From the NCBI GenBank assembly GCA_002401155.1, contig NVSG01000001.1, positions 496,001 to 560,000 on the forward strand: a stretch of 64,000 bases of DNA, read 5' to 3'. Shown piece after piece: positions 44,682-55,967 of this stretch. Source of the DNA: Hyphomicrobiales bacterium (GTDB taxonomy: Bacteria; Pseudomonadota; Alphaproteobacteria; Rhizobiales; Rhizobiaceae). The notes beneath the pieces are model-generated. The model saw only the letters and a list, made by a program, of their open reading frames with translations, made no database searches and was not told where the DNA came from. The translations under genes were made by a program, and so were the position numbers. Numbering within the stretch: position 1 is the stretch's first letter; every line of letters begins with the position of its first letter.

Positions 44682-45175
44682 TTGATCCGCAATTTCTGGC
44701 CAACACGAACCGTATAGGGATCGTTCATGCCATTAAGAGATGCGATTTCAGAAATCGTAAGCCCGTGTTTTAGCCCGATTGCATAGAGCGTATCACCGGG
44801 CTGAACAGTTATCGAAGAAGCGGAAGTTTCCACCGATGAAACCTTTATAATCTTCACCGCCGTTTTCTTTGTCCCCATATAGCTCGCTGCCTCGATCCGA
44901 TCCATGATCAAAAGATCATCAACGGAGAGCTTCTTGCTTTCCGAGCGCTTCACCCGCTGAACGGAGGAAGTGATAATGCGATCAATCTCGGTCGCTTCCG
45001 GACCATCGTCGTGGTGTTTAACGCTCGCCACAACAGAGGTTTTTACGGCCTCTTGCTTATGTGCAATTTCGGTTCGGACAAGCTGGCCACCATTATCTGT
45101 CAGCATGGCCCCAATCAAAAATCCGGTAGCGGCAACCACCGTTAGTCCAGACGAAAATTTGGCGAAGTTCAACAT
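44678..45175 (-). CDS. LysM-domain protein with N-terminal membrane anchor
   Basis: A 165-residue protein with a hydrophobic N-terminal segment (about 10-27, TVVAATGFLIGAML), a polar middle region (about 30-110) and a C-terminal LysM domain (about 119-165, SITVQPGDTLYAIGLKHGLTISEIASLNGMNDPYTVRVGQKLRIN). It is probably an envelope protein that binds peptidoglycan. It has no hydrolase domain. Divergent and downstream genes give no further clue. Confidence 0.88.
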   Translation of the reverse strand: MLNFAKFSSGLTVVAATGFLIGAMLTDNGGQLVRTEIAHKQEAVKTSVVASVKHHDDGPEATEIDRIITSSVQRVKRSESKKLSVDDLLIMDRIEAASYMGTKKTAVKIIKVSSVETSASSITVQPGDTLYAIGLKHGLTISEIASLNGMNDPYTVRVGQKLRIN

Positions 45176-45261
45176 TAGTTAAGTCCCCTACTCAATACAA
45201 TCACGGGTTTTCAATACTGATATCCTACGCCAACAGGGTTACCTGCTGGTTAACAATTCAA

Positions 45262-45945
45262 CTACGGGGTCACCTTAAAAATAACAATATCCCAAATCAC
45301 GCCGCTTTCCTCATCACGCGCAATTTCCACTTCGAGCTTACACCAACCAAGGGCATCAATTTCCTTCCAAAGCTTGATCGATGCAGCAGTCCAATTGGGT
45401 TTATCGGGATGCGGCCCAACAGCAGAAATCACCACAAGGCAATTTTCACTCTGCCCTTCTGCAATCCGCTTCAATTGATCAACGGAATCGGCTCCATAAT
45501 ACAAAACCTCATTGGCAACGATCACCAAAGGAGACGATTTCATCTCATCGTCAGGAAAATAGGTGGCAAGACTCTGGCAAATGCGCGTAACGGGAATTTT
45601 CGCTTCAACAATATTTCCCAGCGCTACATCTGAAATATCAACGGCCACATATTGGCTTATCTTGGCTTCATCCAACCACTTGCACAGATGCCCTTCACCA
45701 CTTCCCAAATCAATGAGCGGAACAGCTTCCCCCTCCAAATGACCGTGAATCAATCGAGCAACCAGTTTCAGGCGCACTTGTTCATTATCACGGCGAAGAA
45801 AGTTCAATTTCCCGGCAGCAAATTCTGAATTCCATTTATCATTTAGCTCATTCAATACTGAAAGGTTTCCAACCCGATTGTTTTCAAAACCAATAAATCG
45901 GTTGCTTTGCCGATCATCAAGTCCTAGTCCCAAGTTACATAACAA
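45262..45945 (-). CDS. Class I SAM-dependent methyltransferase (start uncertain)
   Basis: A methyltransferase of up to 227 residues. Motif I is LIDLGSGEGHLCKWL, followed by VAVDISDVALGNIVEA and VIVANEVLYYGADSVDQL, as in NodS-like and generic small-molecule methyltransferases. The longest frame starts with TTG at 45945; no early ATG exists, so the true start may be further in. The substrate is unknown. It is divergent from prmA with only 14 bases between, so the promoters must overlap. Confidence 0.75.
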   Translation of the reverse strand: MLCNLGLGLDDRQSNRFIGFENNRVGNLSVLNELNDKWNSEFAAGKLNFLRRDNEQVRLKLVARLIHGHLEGEAVPLIDLGSGEGHLCKWLDEAKISQYVAVDISDVALGNIVEAKIPVTRICQSLATYFPDDEMKSSPLVIVANEVLYYGADSVDQLKRIAEGQSENCLVVISAVGPHPDKPNWTAASIKLWKEIDALGWCKLEVEIARDEESGVIWDIVIFKVTP

Positions 45946-45959
45946 GAAATCAGGTATTC

Positions 45960-46835
45960 ATGTCACAAATTCGTTTGTTTTTTAGTGAGGATAAAGACGT
46001 CGCCAGAACCATTGGTGATTTGCTATTTGAGCGTTTTGATGAGGGCGAATTTCCTGTCTCGGTATTTGAAACCAACGAAGATAGCGGCATTTGGGCCGTA
46101 TCCCTTTATGTGGAAACAGAAGATGCCGACAGAGTTGAAACAGAAGTTCAGGAATTCCTGTCTTTAAGTGGATATCCAAACACATTCGAACGCGAGATAA
46201 TCGAAGAAACCGACTGGGTCACCAAAACCCTGCAAGATCTGGCACCGGTGCGAGCCGGACGGTTCATCGTTCACGGCAGTCACGACAATGATGTGCCAAA
46301 ATCTCACGAACATTCAGTCATCATCGATGCGGGACAAGCATTTGGCACAGGCCATCATGGCACCACAGCCGGTTGTCTTGATATGCTGGGAGAATGCTTG
46401 AAACGGCGGAATTATAATAATGCGCTCGATATCGGCACCGGCTCCGGCGTATTGGCAATTGCGTTGGCAAAAGCCCTGCCGATAAAGATTTTAGCCAGCG
46501 ACATTGATCCGATTGCCACAAAAACCGCCAGCGACAACACCCGTATCAACAATGTTGCCAGTCAGATAAATTGCATCACCGCCACGGGGTTCAATCACAG
46601 AGGTTTTGCGGATGCCGGCCCCTTTGATCTGATCATCGCCAATATTCTGGCCCGCCCACTACAAGATCTGGCCCATCCCATGCGCGCCTATCTGGCGCCC
46701 CGCGCAACGGTTATTTTATCGGGCCTATTGCCCCATCAAAAAGCCAGAATATGCGCCACCTACCGCCTTCAGGGTTTGAAGCTGGAAAAAACCCATATTC
46801 GCAATGGCTGGCTGACCCTCGTTCTGACAAAATAA
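45960..46835 (+). CDS. prmA: Ribosomal protein L11 methyltransferase
   Basis: A 291-residue SAM-dependent enzyme that methylates ribosomal protein L11. It has the N-terminal recognition domain (MSQIRLFFSEDKD to residue ~85) and a catalytic domain with DAGQAFGTGHHGTTAGCLDML, motif I ALDIGTGSGVLAIAL, and the NPPY-like LIIANILARPL. Length and features are those of PrmA. Ends at a strong terminator. Confidence 0.95.
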   Translation: MSQIRLFFSEDKDVARTIGDLLFERFDEGEFPVSVFETNEDSGIWAVSLYVETEDADRVETEVQEFLSLSGYPNTFEREIIEETDWVTKTLQDLAPVRAGRFIVHGSHDNDVPKSHEHSVIIDAGQAFGTGHHGTTAGCLDMLGECLKRRNYNNALDIGTGSGVLAIALAKALPIKILASDIDPIATKTASDNTRINNVASQINCITATGFNHRGFADAGPFDLIIANILARPLQDLAHPMRAYLAPRATVILSGLLPHQKARICATYRLQGLKLEKTHIRNGWLTLVLTK

Positions 46836-46837
46836 AA

Positions 46838-46858
46838 GGAGCGAGAAAATCTCGCTCC
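46838..46858. terminator. Intrinsic terminator between prmA and the DUF1127-like gene
   Basis: GGAGCGAG-AAAAT-CTCGCTCC. On the minus strand the stem is followed by TTTTATT, so it best serves the small gene; on the plus strand it is followed by TT only. Confidence 0.75.
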
Positions 46859-46903
46859 TTGAACATTCATTCCATTATTCCGTAAAAACGGAACTATCCG
46901 GTT

Positions 46904-47095
46904 TTACAGATATGGAAAAGGTGTAGTAGCCGTTTTTGCAAGCTCTTTACGAGAATAACCAGCTTGCGCTAGATCTTCATCAGTAAGTGTGAGCAAATTT
47001 GCATGAATATGACCGCGAATACTGCCTTCGCGAGCATCAATCATTTTTTTCAGACCATTGCGTGTAGCAACTCCGATATCGCCAAATAAAGACAT
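46904..47095 (-). CDS. DUF1127-like small protein
   Basis: A 63-residue protein beginning MSLFGDIGVATRNGLKKMIDAREGSIRGHIHANLLTLTDEDLAQAGYSRKEL, close to the DUF1127 pattern (a short helical protein with a conserved Asp/Arg/Gly tail). Members of this group are often abundant stress-related or RNA-regulating proteins in rhizobia. An AAAAGGAAAAT ribosome site precedes the ATG at 47095. The longer frame upstream is not protein-like. It is divergent from the aminopeptidase gene. Confidence 0.78.
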   Translation of the reverse strand: MSLFGDIGVATRNGLKKMIDAREGSIRGHIHANLLTLTDEDLAQAGYSRKELAKTATTPFPYL

Positions 47096-47317
47096 GTTAT
47101 TTTCCTTTTGGTTCAGTTGCAAAAGGTTTCGCAACACTTGAACTAGACATATGGTGCGGCGCACAAAAGCACAACAGCCACAACCGTCATACCAGCAATG
47201 ACAAATACGCATGGGTAACAGCAAGATATTGTTAAGCTTTTCAAATGGCTTGCTCTCAGCACCGCCAATTGGATAAAAGAGTATAGAGCCGTATTCTTCA
47301 AACGAACTGGACGCGTC

Positions 47318-49150
47318 ATGTTTCAATCCTTCACTTCCCAATCAAACGGAAATAGCAGCGCCGAAAGATTGAACGCCTTACGCCTTGCGATGACCAACGC
47401 CGGAGTTGATGTATTTCTGGTTCCCCATTGCGACGAATACCAGAACGAATATTTGCCAAGCGGCGCCGAACGCCTCGCATGGCTAACCGGCTTCACCGGC
47501 TCCGCAGGCTTTGCCGTCGTCACCCACAAAGATGCAATATTATTCGTCGATGGTCGCTACACCGTGCAAGCGGAGGAACAAACGGACGCAGCCCAAATCA
47601 CCCGTGAAGACTTGGTCGCACGACCGCCGGAAAAATGGCTAAAAGAGCAATTGGAAGACAACGAAACCATCGGTTTCGATCCATGGCTAACCACCCACGG
47701 CACTCAAAAACGCCTCAGAAAAGCAATCGAAAAGACCGGCTGCTCTCTCAAACCTGTCGGTAATCTGATCGATGAAATATGGCAGGACCAACCAGCAGAA
47801 CCGCTTGGGCCAACATATATCCAAGAATTGGAAAATGCCGGCAAACTCGCCATGCACAAATTAGAAGAATTGAAGCAGGAGCTGATTGAAGCAGATACCG
47901 ATGCCTGCCTGATTACCGACCCAACCTCCATTTGCTGGCTGTTCAACATTCGTGGCGCAGATGTGGAACACGTGCCACTAACCTTAGCGCGTTGCATATT
48001 ACGCGCCGAAGGCTTCCCGCTTCTCTTCATCGACAAACGCAAGCTGTCACGCGAAGTGGAAGCCTATCTCACGCAAATCGCAGACCTCCACGCCCCGGCC
48101 CATCTTGAAGAAGAACTGGCAGGCCTTTCAAACAACGCCCGCATCCAGATCGACCCGGCCTCTGTCCCGGTATTTCTAACCAAAATCATTGAAGAAAATA
48201 GCGGGAAAATCATCGGCAAGCGCGACCCGGTCATTCTGCCCCGCGCCACCAAAAATGAAACCGAAATCAAAGGCAGCCGCAGCGCCCATTTGCGCGATGG
48301 CGTGGCACTTTCCAAATTCCTTTATTGGCTCGACCTGCAAGTTCCGGGCACCATCAGCGAGGTAGACGCCGCTACCCGTCTGGAAGAAATCCGAACGGAA
48401 TATGCTCGTTCTGTTGGTTCTGAATTGCTGGAAATCTCGTTCGATACAATCTCCGCCAGCGCAGGAAACAGCGCCCTGCCCCATTACCGTGTGTCAGAAG
48501 AAAGCAATCTGACTTTGGAAGATGGCTCCATCTATCTGGTTGATTCCGGCGGACAATATGTCGATGGCACCACCGACATCACAAGAACGATTCCGATTGG
48601 CACGCCCAGTGAAATCATGGTGCGTGATAATACGTTGGTTCTTAAAGGTCACATCGACATTGCGCTGGCACGTTTCCCTGCTGGCACCAGAGGTCAGGAT
48701 ATCGACATTCTGGCCCGTAATGCCCTATGGCAAGAAGGCAAGGACTTTGCCCATGGAACCGGCCACGGCGTCGGGTCATATCTATCGGTGCATGAAGGCC
48801 CGCAAAACATATCAAAACGAGGCGTTCAGGAATTGTTGCCCGGCATGATCGTTTCAAATGAGCCGGGCTACTACGTCGTCGGCGAATACGGCATCCGCAT
48901 TGAAAATCTCGTGTTGGTATATAAGGAAGAAGAAATCCACGGCGGCAACACCGCGATGAGAGGTTTTGAAACCCTGTCCATGGCACCAATCGATTTGCGC
49001 CTGATTGACCCAAGCATCATGAACGATCATGAAATCGAATGGCTCAACGGCTACCACGATTGGGTCAATCGCATGCTGGCTGAGTATCTCGACGATGACG
49101 AGCGCCAATGGCTAAAACACGCCACCCGCCCGATCTCGCGCGAAGATTAG
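47318..49150 (+). CDS. Xaa-Pro aminopeptidase (M24B)
   Basis: A 610-residue metal-dependent peptidase that removes the N-terminal residue before proline. Two creatinase-like domains precede the catalytic C-terminal domain. The metal ligands are in VDSGGQYVDGTTDITRTI (two Asp), GHGVGSYLSVHEGP (His), SNEPGYY (Glu) and RIENLVLV (Glu). The length of about 600 fits the three-domain eukaryote-like APP form found in bacteria. The ATG is at 47318 with GGAC upstream. Confidence 0.94.
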   Translation: MFQSFTSQSNGNSSAERLNALRLAMTNAGVDVFLVPHCDEYQNEYLPSGAERLAWLTGFTGSAGFAVVTHKDAILFVDGRYTVQAEEQTDAAQITREDLVARPPEKWLKEQLEDNETIGFDPWLTTHGTQKRLRKAIEKTGCSLKPVGNLIDEIWQDQPAEPLGPTYIQELENAGKLAMHKLEELKQELIEADTDACLITDPTSICWLFNIRGADVEHVPLTLARCILRAEGFPLLFIDKRKLSREVEAYLTQIADLHAPAHLEEELAGLSNNARIQIDPASVPVFLTKIIEENSGKIIGKRDPVILPRATKNETEIKGSRSAHLRDGVALSKFLYWLDLQVPGTISEVDAATRLEEIRTEYARSVGSELLEISFDTISASAGNSALPHYRVSEESNLTLEDGSIYLVDSGGQYVDGTTDITRTIPIGTPSEIMVRDNTLVLKGHIDIALARFPAGTRGQDIDILARNALWQEGKDFAHGTGHGVGSYLSVHEGPQNISKRGVQELLPGMIVSNEPGYYVVGEYGIRIENLVLVYKEEEIHGGNTAMRGFETLSMAPIDLRLIDPSIMNDHEIEWLNGYHDWVNRMLAEYLDDDERQWLKHATRPISRED

Positions 49151-49152
49151 AC

Positions 49153-49479
49153 TTAGAGGCCAAGGTTCCGCAGCGCAACCAAAACCGCCATCCCGGTTAT
49201 CATGGAAAAGATCGGCGACAGACGGAAACACGCCAACACGGTCGCAACCATGGCCAAGAATTCCGCCGGACCATTAGTCAGCGCCGGAGGCACAACGATT
49301 GCCGTTATCACTGCCGCCGGAACAGCAGAAAGAGCTGCATCCACCCTTGGCGGAATGGATTTGAAGCGCGACAATAATACATGACCGCCTATCCGTGTCA
49401 TGTAGGTGACGATCGCCAGCACCACAATCAGCATCCAGATATTGTCGCCGAATTCAACGACGTTCAAAAAATCAAACAT
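49153..49479 (-). CDS. AzlD-family branched-chain amino acid transport protein
   Basis: A 108-residue membrane protein with about three hydrophobic segments (VLAIVTYMTRIGGHVLL, SAVPAAVITAIVVPPAL, VATVLACFRLSPIFSMITGMAVLVAL). It is the small partner of AzlC-type exporters of branched-chain amino acids. Its start overlaps the azlC-like gene by eight bases. It converges with the aminopeptidase gene. Confidence 0.88.
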   Translation of the reverse strand: MFDFLNVVEFGDNIWMLIVVLAIVTYMTRIGGHVLLSRFKSIPPRVDAALSAVPAAVITAIVVPPALTNGPAEFLAMVATVLACFRLSPIFSMITGMAVLVALRNLGL

Positions 49480-50173
49480 CGCCCTTCTCCGTGGATTTCA
49501 ACTCTGGTTTCGCCATGACTACCGCAGCGGCGATACCACATAAAGCACCAAGAGAGATGTGCCATGGCGGCCCAACCAATTGGTAGAAAACAGCTGAGCC
49601 GATACCGCTTGCAATCACCACGGGTAACCAATTAGGCCGCTTGCGAAACGCCATCACCATGGTCATGAAATAGATCGGTAAAAGCATATCGATCCCAAGC
49701 GCCTGAGGGTCTTTGATCAGCGAGCCAAACGCCGCGCCGATATAGGTAAAAACCATCCACACCACATATTGAATTCCGGCAAAGCCAAAATAATAGGACG
49801 GCATCAGTTTTTGCTGCGAAGCGCGATGTTCAGATGCCGTAAACATCGGGTCCGCCATCAGGAAGAATGCAAAATATTTCTGAAAGAACGAAAACTGCCC
49901 CATGCTCCGCCCCAACGAAGCCGAATAAAGAATATGACGGAAATTAACCGCGAAAACACCCACAACGATGGACCAAGCAGGCGCGTGATAGCCATGGATT
50001 TCCAAAAACACAAACTGGCTGGCCCCGGCAAACATGGTGGCGCTGGAAAGCAGAATATCGAACATGCTCAATCCGGCTTTGGTAGCGGTCGCGCCAAACA
50101 CCAATGCAAACGCACACACCGCCGGAATGACCGACAGGGTATCGCGAAACCCATCACCAAATTCTTTGCGCAT
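49472..50173 (-). CDS. AzlC-family branched-chain amino acid exporter subunit
   Basis: A 233-residue membrane protein with about seven hydrophobic segments. It contains VIPAVCAFALVFGATATKAGLSMFDILLSSATMFAGASQFVFLE, typical of AzlC. The ATG at 50173 (MRKEFGDGFRD) is preferred; a TTG at 50182 would add three residues. The overlapping azlD-like gene makes the pair. It probably exports branched-chain amino acids. The ligA gene is upstream on the same strand in the opposite order, so its link is loose. Confidence 0.87.
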   Translation of the reverse strand: MRKEFGDGFRDTLSVIPAVCAFALVFGATATKAGLSMFDILLSSATMFAGASQFVFLEIHGYHAPAWSIVVGVFAVNFRHILYSASLGRSMGQFSFFQKYFAFFLMADPMFTASEHRASQQKLMPSYYFGFAGIQYVVWMVFTYIGAAFGSLIKDPQALGIDMLLPIYFMTMVMAFRKRPNWLPVVIASGIGSAVFYQLVGPPWHISLGALCGIAAAVVMAKPELKSTEKGDV

Positions 50174-50275
50174 ATTGGACAAATTAAATTTCTACCTGAA
50201 TGAAAACAACCTGACTATCAAACCGATTGCACCCAATATTGCAAGGCAAAACAACAGCCGAAAACGGACCTCATA

Positions 50276-52420
<2,145 letters not shown>

Positions 52421-52485
52421 CTATCTCGCGTTCATCGATTCCATACATATGAAAAAGGTATCAAAACGAGCCGTAGGAGCAAGGG

Positions 52486-53109
52486 TTATTTACTTTTGAT
52501 TAGGGCAATAATTGAACGCGTAACACGGCTATATCTGTTGTGTTCACGCTTATCGAACTGCACTTGCCGTTTATGGTGACGCGCAATCAAGGGCCCCACT
52601 TTTCGGGTAATTGATTGCCCCCAATCACTACATTTCTTTGCGACTTTACCCCTGCCACGCTTGAAACCACGTTCAATTTTATGCGCGGCATCCACAGCAA
52701 TACGGCCGTGCTTGCGTTCATGTTTTCTAACTTCGCGCATGAACTTGTCCCAGTTTTTTTTGGCCTTAAGACCGGCACGATTGTAACCGCGCCATTTGGG
52801 GTAGGTGTAAACCAGCGAAACAATGACATCGACATTGCTCACTTTGCAATTTCTTCTAGACGCCAGTCCTTTGATATTTTTAATATCAAACTTGATTTCT
52901 GTCGAAGCAATCGCATGGTTGGAATTCGAAACTTTAGTACTAGATTTCAAAAGATTTAGGAAAATCTGGACGCCTGTTTCCCCCCTGACAGAATAGAATT
53001 TCTCTTTCTCATAAACAATTACGCGTGCCTGCACATTTGCAACGCCAACGCTTACAATCAAAAGTGCAAAAGCCAGCAATATTCCATATCTAGTAAGTAT
53101 ATTATTCAC
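52486..53109 (-). CDS. DUF922 putative secreted zinc protease
   Basis: A 207-residue protein with a signal peptide (about 1-28, ending VQARV). The zinc-protease-like motif HERKH is at 130-134 (FMREVRKHERKHGRIAVDAA). Two Cys (RNCKV and KKCSDW) may form a disulfide. The pattern fits DUF922, described as secreted Zn-dependent proteases, though activity is unproven. The mature part is very basic. The start is GTG with AGGGGG upstream. An inverted repeat CCTAAG-N12-CTTAGG (53120-53143) lies just before the start. It sits between recN and ligA. Confidence 0.8.
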   Translation of the reverse strand: MNNILTRYGILLAFALLIVSVGVANVQARVIVYEKEKFYSVRGETGVQIFLNLLKSSTKVSNSNHAIASTEIKFDIKNIKGLASRRNCKVSNVDVIVSLVYTYPKWRGYNRAGLKAKKNWDKFMREVRKHERKHGRIAVDAAHKIERGFKRGRGKVAKKCSDWGQSITRKVGPLIARHHKRQVQFDKREHNRYSRVTRSIIALIKSK

Positions 53110-53187
53110 AACAGCGCCCCCTAAGATAATGTTACACCTTAGGTAGCAATCAATTGGAAAAATCCCAAGCTATATTGATTTAATTGC

Positions 53188-54855
53188 TTATTGCTGAGCC
53201 AAAAGCTGGCTTGCCGCCGCTCTTGCTTCATCGGAGATGGATGCACCCGATAGCATTCTGGCGATTTCTTCTTGACGGATATCATCTGCAATAGGTTCAA
53301 CCGATGTGGTCACATGATCGGCTTTTTTATCCGTCTGCTTCGAGATCAGGAAATGATGATCTGCACGCGCCGCAACTTGCGGCGCATGGGTAACGGAAAG
53401 CACCTGAACGCCATTGGAAAGACGAGCAAGCCGTTGACCAATTGCATCAGCCACAGCACCGCCAACCCCTGTATCAATCTCATCAAAGACCAATGTTGGC
53501 ACGGTACCCTTATCAAAAATCGCAACTTTCAGAGATAATAAGAAACGTGATAACTCACCGCCCGATGCAACTTTTGCCATCGGACCAGCTTTTGTTCCCG
53601 GGTTGGTCCGAACCCAAAATTCGATTTCATCCATCCCGTGCGTACCTGCTACATCGCGGGATGAATTTTGCTCCACAATGAATTCTGCTGCTTCAAGTTT
53701 CAAAGACGGAAATTCTTTCATCACACGCTTGCAAAGTTGCTCTCCTGCAACTTTGCGTTTCTTGCTCAAATCTTCTGCAAGTTCAAAATATCTTTGCTCC
53801 AGCTCGCTGCACTTTGCCAAAAGCGCATCAACCTTTTCTTCCCCCGCATCGAGATCAGCGAGATCCTCTCGCATTTTAACAGCCAGATCAGGCAGGTTTT
53901 CAACCGCTACAGAATATTTGCGTGATGCCGCCCTCAACGCAAAGAGGCGTTCCTCAATTTGCTCCAGTTCGGCCGGATCAAAATCACTATCACGACGGGC
54001 AACTTCCAGACTGTCTTGTGCAGAATAAAGCGCGTTCAGCGCCTGATCCAGCGCCTCAACAGTCTCATCCAGCAGCCCCGGCACCTGCTCCTGCTTTTGC
54101 ACCAAGCGGCGCGTCAGACTGGAAAGCGTTGGTATGGGCGAAGCTTTGCCCGACAAAATATCATGGGCTTCCGATAAATCGGTGGCTATCTGCTCAATCC
54201 CCATCATGCTACGGCGATTTTCATCGAGCTTGGTCTCTTCACCAGGTTCCGGCGCCAGTTTTTCAAGTTCAACGCTTGAGGAACGCAGATAATCGCCTTC
54301 GCGTTGGGCAGCTTCAATTTTTGCCTGAAAAACATCAAGTTCACGCAGCACTTCGCGCCAACTCTTCCATGCCTTTGACACCGCGTCAGATTTTCGCTCC
54401 AAGTCGCCAAAAATATCAATCACCAGCCGATGAGTCTGAGGTTCCAGCATGGCACGATCATCGTGTTGACCATGTATCTCAACCAACATCTTACCCAATT
54501 GGCGCAACAACGTGGCCGAAACGGCAGTATCATTGATGAAAGCGCGTGTTCGCCCGTCGCCTGACTGCACCCTTCGAAGGATAAGGCTATCTTCATCAGG
54601 AATTTCGTTTTCACGGCAAAATTCGCGGGCCGGATGGGAAGGAGATAATTCAAAAACCGCAGTGATGCTGCCTTGATCCGCACCATTGCGCACAAGACCA
54701 CCATCGCCCCGCGCACCAAGCGCCAGAGCCAGGCCATCAAGCAATATGGATTTACCCGCCCCCGTCTCACCGGTTAGTACAGACAGACCGTCAATGAATT
54801 CCAAATCCAGACGCTCAATCAAAACAATATTGCGAATTGAGAGCTGCGATAGCAT
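53188..54855 (-). CDS. recN: DNA repair protein RecN
   Basis: A 555-residue SMC-like ATPase for double-strand break repair. Walker A GETGAGKS is at 29-36; a long coiled coil spans about residues 155-370; the C-terminal ABC signature is VASGGELSRFLLSLK and Walker B is VFDEIDTGVGG. It begins MLSQLSIRNIVLIERLDLEF. It follows bamD by 12 bases and is cotranscribed. Confidence 0.97.
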   Translation of the reverse strand: MLSQLSIRNIVLIERLDLEFIDGLSVLTGETGAGKSILLDGLALALGARGDGGLVRNGADQGSITAVFELSPSHPAREFCRENEIPDEDSLILRRVQSGDGRTRAFINDTAVSATLLRQLGKMLVEIHGQHDDRAMLEPQTHRLVIDIFGDLERKSDAVSKAWKSWREVLRELDVFQAKIEAAQREGDYLRSSSVELEKLAPEPGEETKLDENRRSMMGIEQIATDLSEAHDILSGKASPIPTLSSLTRRLVQKQEQVPGLLDETVEALDQALNALYSAQDSLEVARRDSDFDPAELEQIEERLFALRAASRKYSVAVENLPDLAVKMREDLADLDAGEEKVDALLAKCSELEQRYFELAEDLSKKRKVAGEQLCKRVMKEFPSLKLEAAEFIVEQNSSRDVAGTHGMDEIEFWVRTNPGTKAGPMAKVASGGELSRFLLSLKVAIFDKGTVPTLVFDEIDTGVGGAVADAIGQRLARLSNGVQVLSVTHAPQVAARADHHFLISKQTDKKADHVTTSVEPIADDIRQEEIARMLSGASISDEARAAASQLLAQQ

Positions 54856-54867
54856 ACGAAATTAGAC

Positions 54868-55731
54868 CTAAGATGTTTTCTTGATTTTTCGACCGGCTTT
54901 GGAAAGCCATGATCGTTTATTTTCCTGAGGCTCCAGCCCGCCTTTTTGTAGCAGGGCATAGCTGTCTTTATACCATTGGCTTTCAGGGAAGTTATGGCCC
55001 AGAATTGCCGCAGCAGTTTGCGCTTCGCCTGCAAGGCCGAGCGAATAATAGCACTCGGTCAAACGCGCCAGCGCTTCTTCCACATGGCGTGTGGTCTGCA
55101 TGCGCTCAACCACTTTACGGAAACGGTTGATCGCGCCTAAAAATTCACGGCGTTCCTGATAATAGCGCCCCACCAGCATTTCCTTGCCTGCAAGCTGATC
55201 CAGCGTGATGCGCATCTTGGTCTTGGCATCTTCTACATATTCACTTTCAGGATAGTTCTGCACCACCGTATTCATCGCGTTATAGGCGTTGCCGGTAACG
55301 GTCTGATCTCGCGTGATATGAGGCATTCTACGAAAATAGGACATGCCAATCAGATAGTGCGCATAGGCAGTATCCTTGTGCCCGGGATAGAGCTGAATAA
55401 ACCGTTTTCCAGTACCAATTGCATCAGCATATTTACCTTGACGATAATTGATGAAAGTCGACAAAATCAAAGATTTACGCGAATATTCTGAATAAGGATG
55501 CTGTTGGTCTAATTCGGTCAGCCTTGTTGAGGCTTCCTTCAAATCGCCAGCATCCAGATTTGCCAATGCCTGATTATAAAGCACATCCGCAGGCTTGATA
55601 TCATCAACAAAATCGCTGCTGGTAACTTTCGAGGCACTACAGGACGCCAGCAATAAAGCACAAGCGACAGCCAGCCCGGTAATTACCCGGCTTTTAGCAC
55701 GCACTCCATTTGCACGAGATATTGTGGTCAT
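54868..55731 (-). CDS. bamD: Outer membrane assembly lipoprotein BamD
   Basis: A 287-residue lipoprotein of the BAM complex that inserts beta-barrel proteins. The lipobox LLASC gives the lipidated Cys31. TPR repeats follow (VLYNQALANLDAGDLKEASTRLTEL, HPYSEYSRKSLILSTFINYRQGKYADAI, YAHYLIGMSYFRRMP). The GTG at 55773 is an upstream alternative, but the ATG at 55731 with GCAGG upstream gives the proper signal peptide. Lies between recN and lpxC. Confidence 0.93.
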   Translation of the reverse strand: MTTISRANGVRAKSRVITGLAVACALLLASCSASKVTSSDFVDDIKPADVLYNQALANLDAGDLKEASTRLTELDQQHPYSEYSRKSLILSTFINYRQGKYADAIGTGKRFIQLYPGHKDTAYAHYLIGMSYFRRMPHITRDQTVTGNAYNAMNTVVQNYPESEYVEDAKTKMRITLDQLAGKEMLVGRYYQERREFLGAINRFRKVVERMQTTRHVEEALARLTECYYSLGLAGEAQTAAAILGHNFPESQWYKDSYALLQKGGLEPQENKRSWLSKAGRKIKKTS

Positions 55732-55967
55732 TTCCTGCCTGCAAAACATATCAAAACTCAATTCAACACCCACTCAACCATTTGACAGCTATTCGGGTCA
55801 ACCTCAGCAAATTAGCCCAGTCGACCTTGAGACTCAATTAAAATCAATTGTGCTTATGGTTCCTGATTACTGCAAGATTATGGCAGAAGCAAAGAACTCT
55901 CCCATACCACAGCAGAACAAAGCATTGGATTTGCACAGAAATCAACAGATTTAAAGGGCAATACGCC

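Noticed and set aside
47096-47341. An 82-codon N-terminal extension of the DUF1127-like protein.
   Set aside because: Not protein-like for the family; the ATG at 47095 has a good ribosome site.
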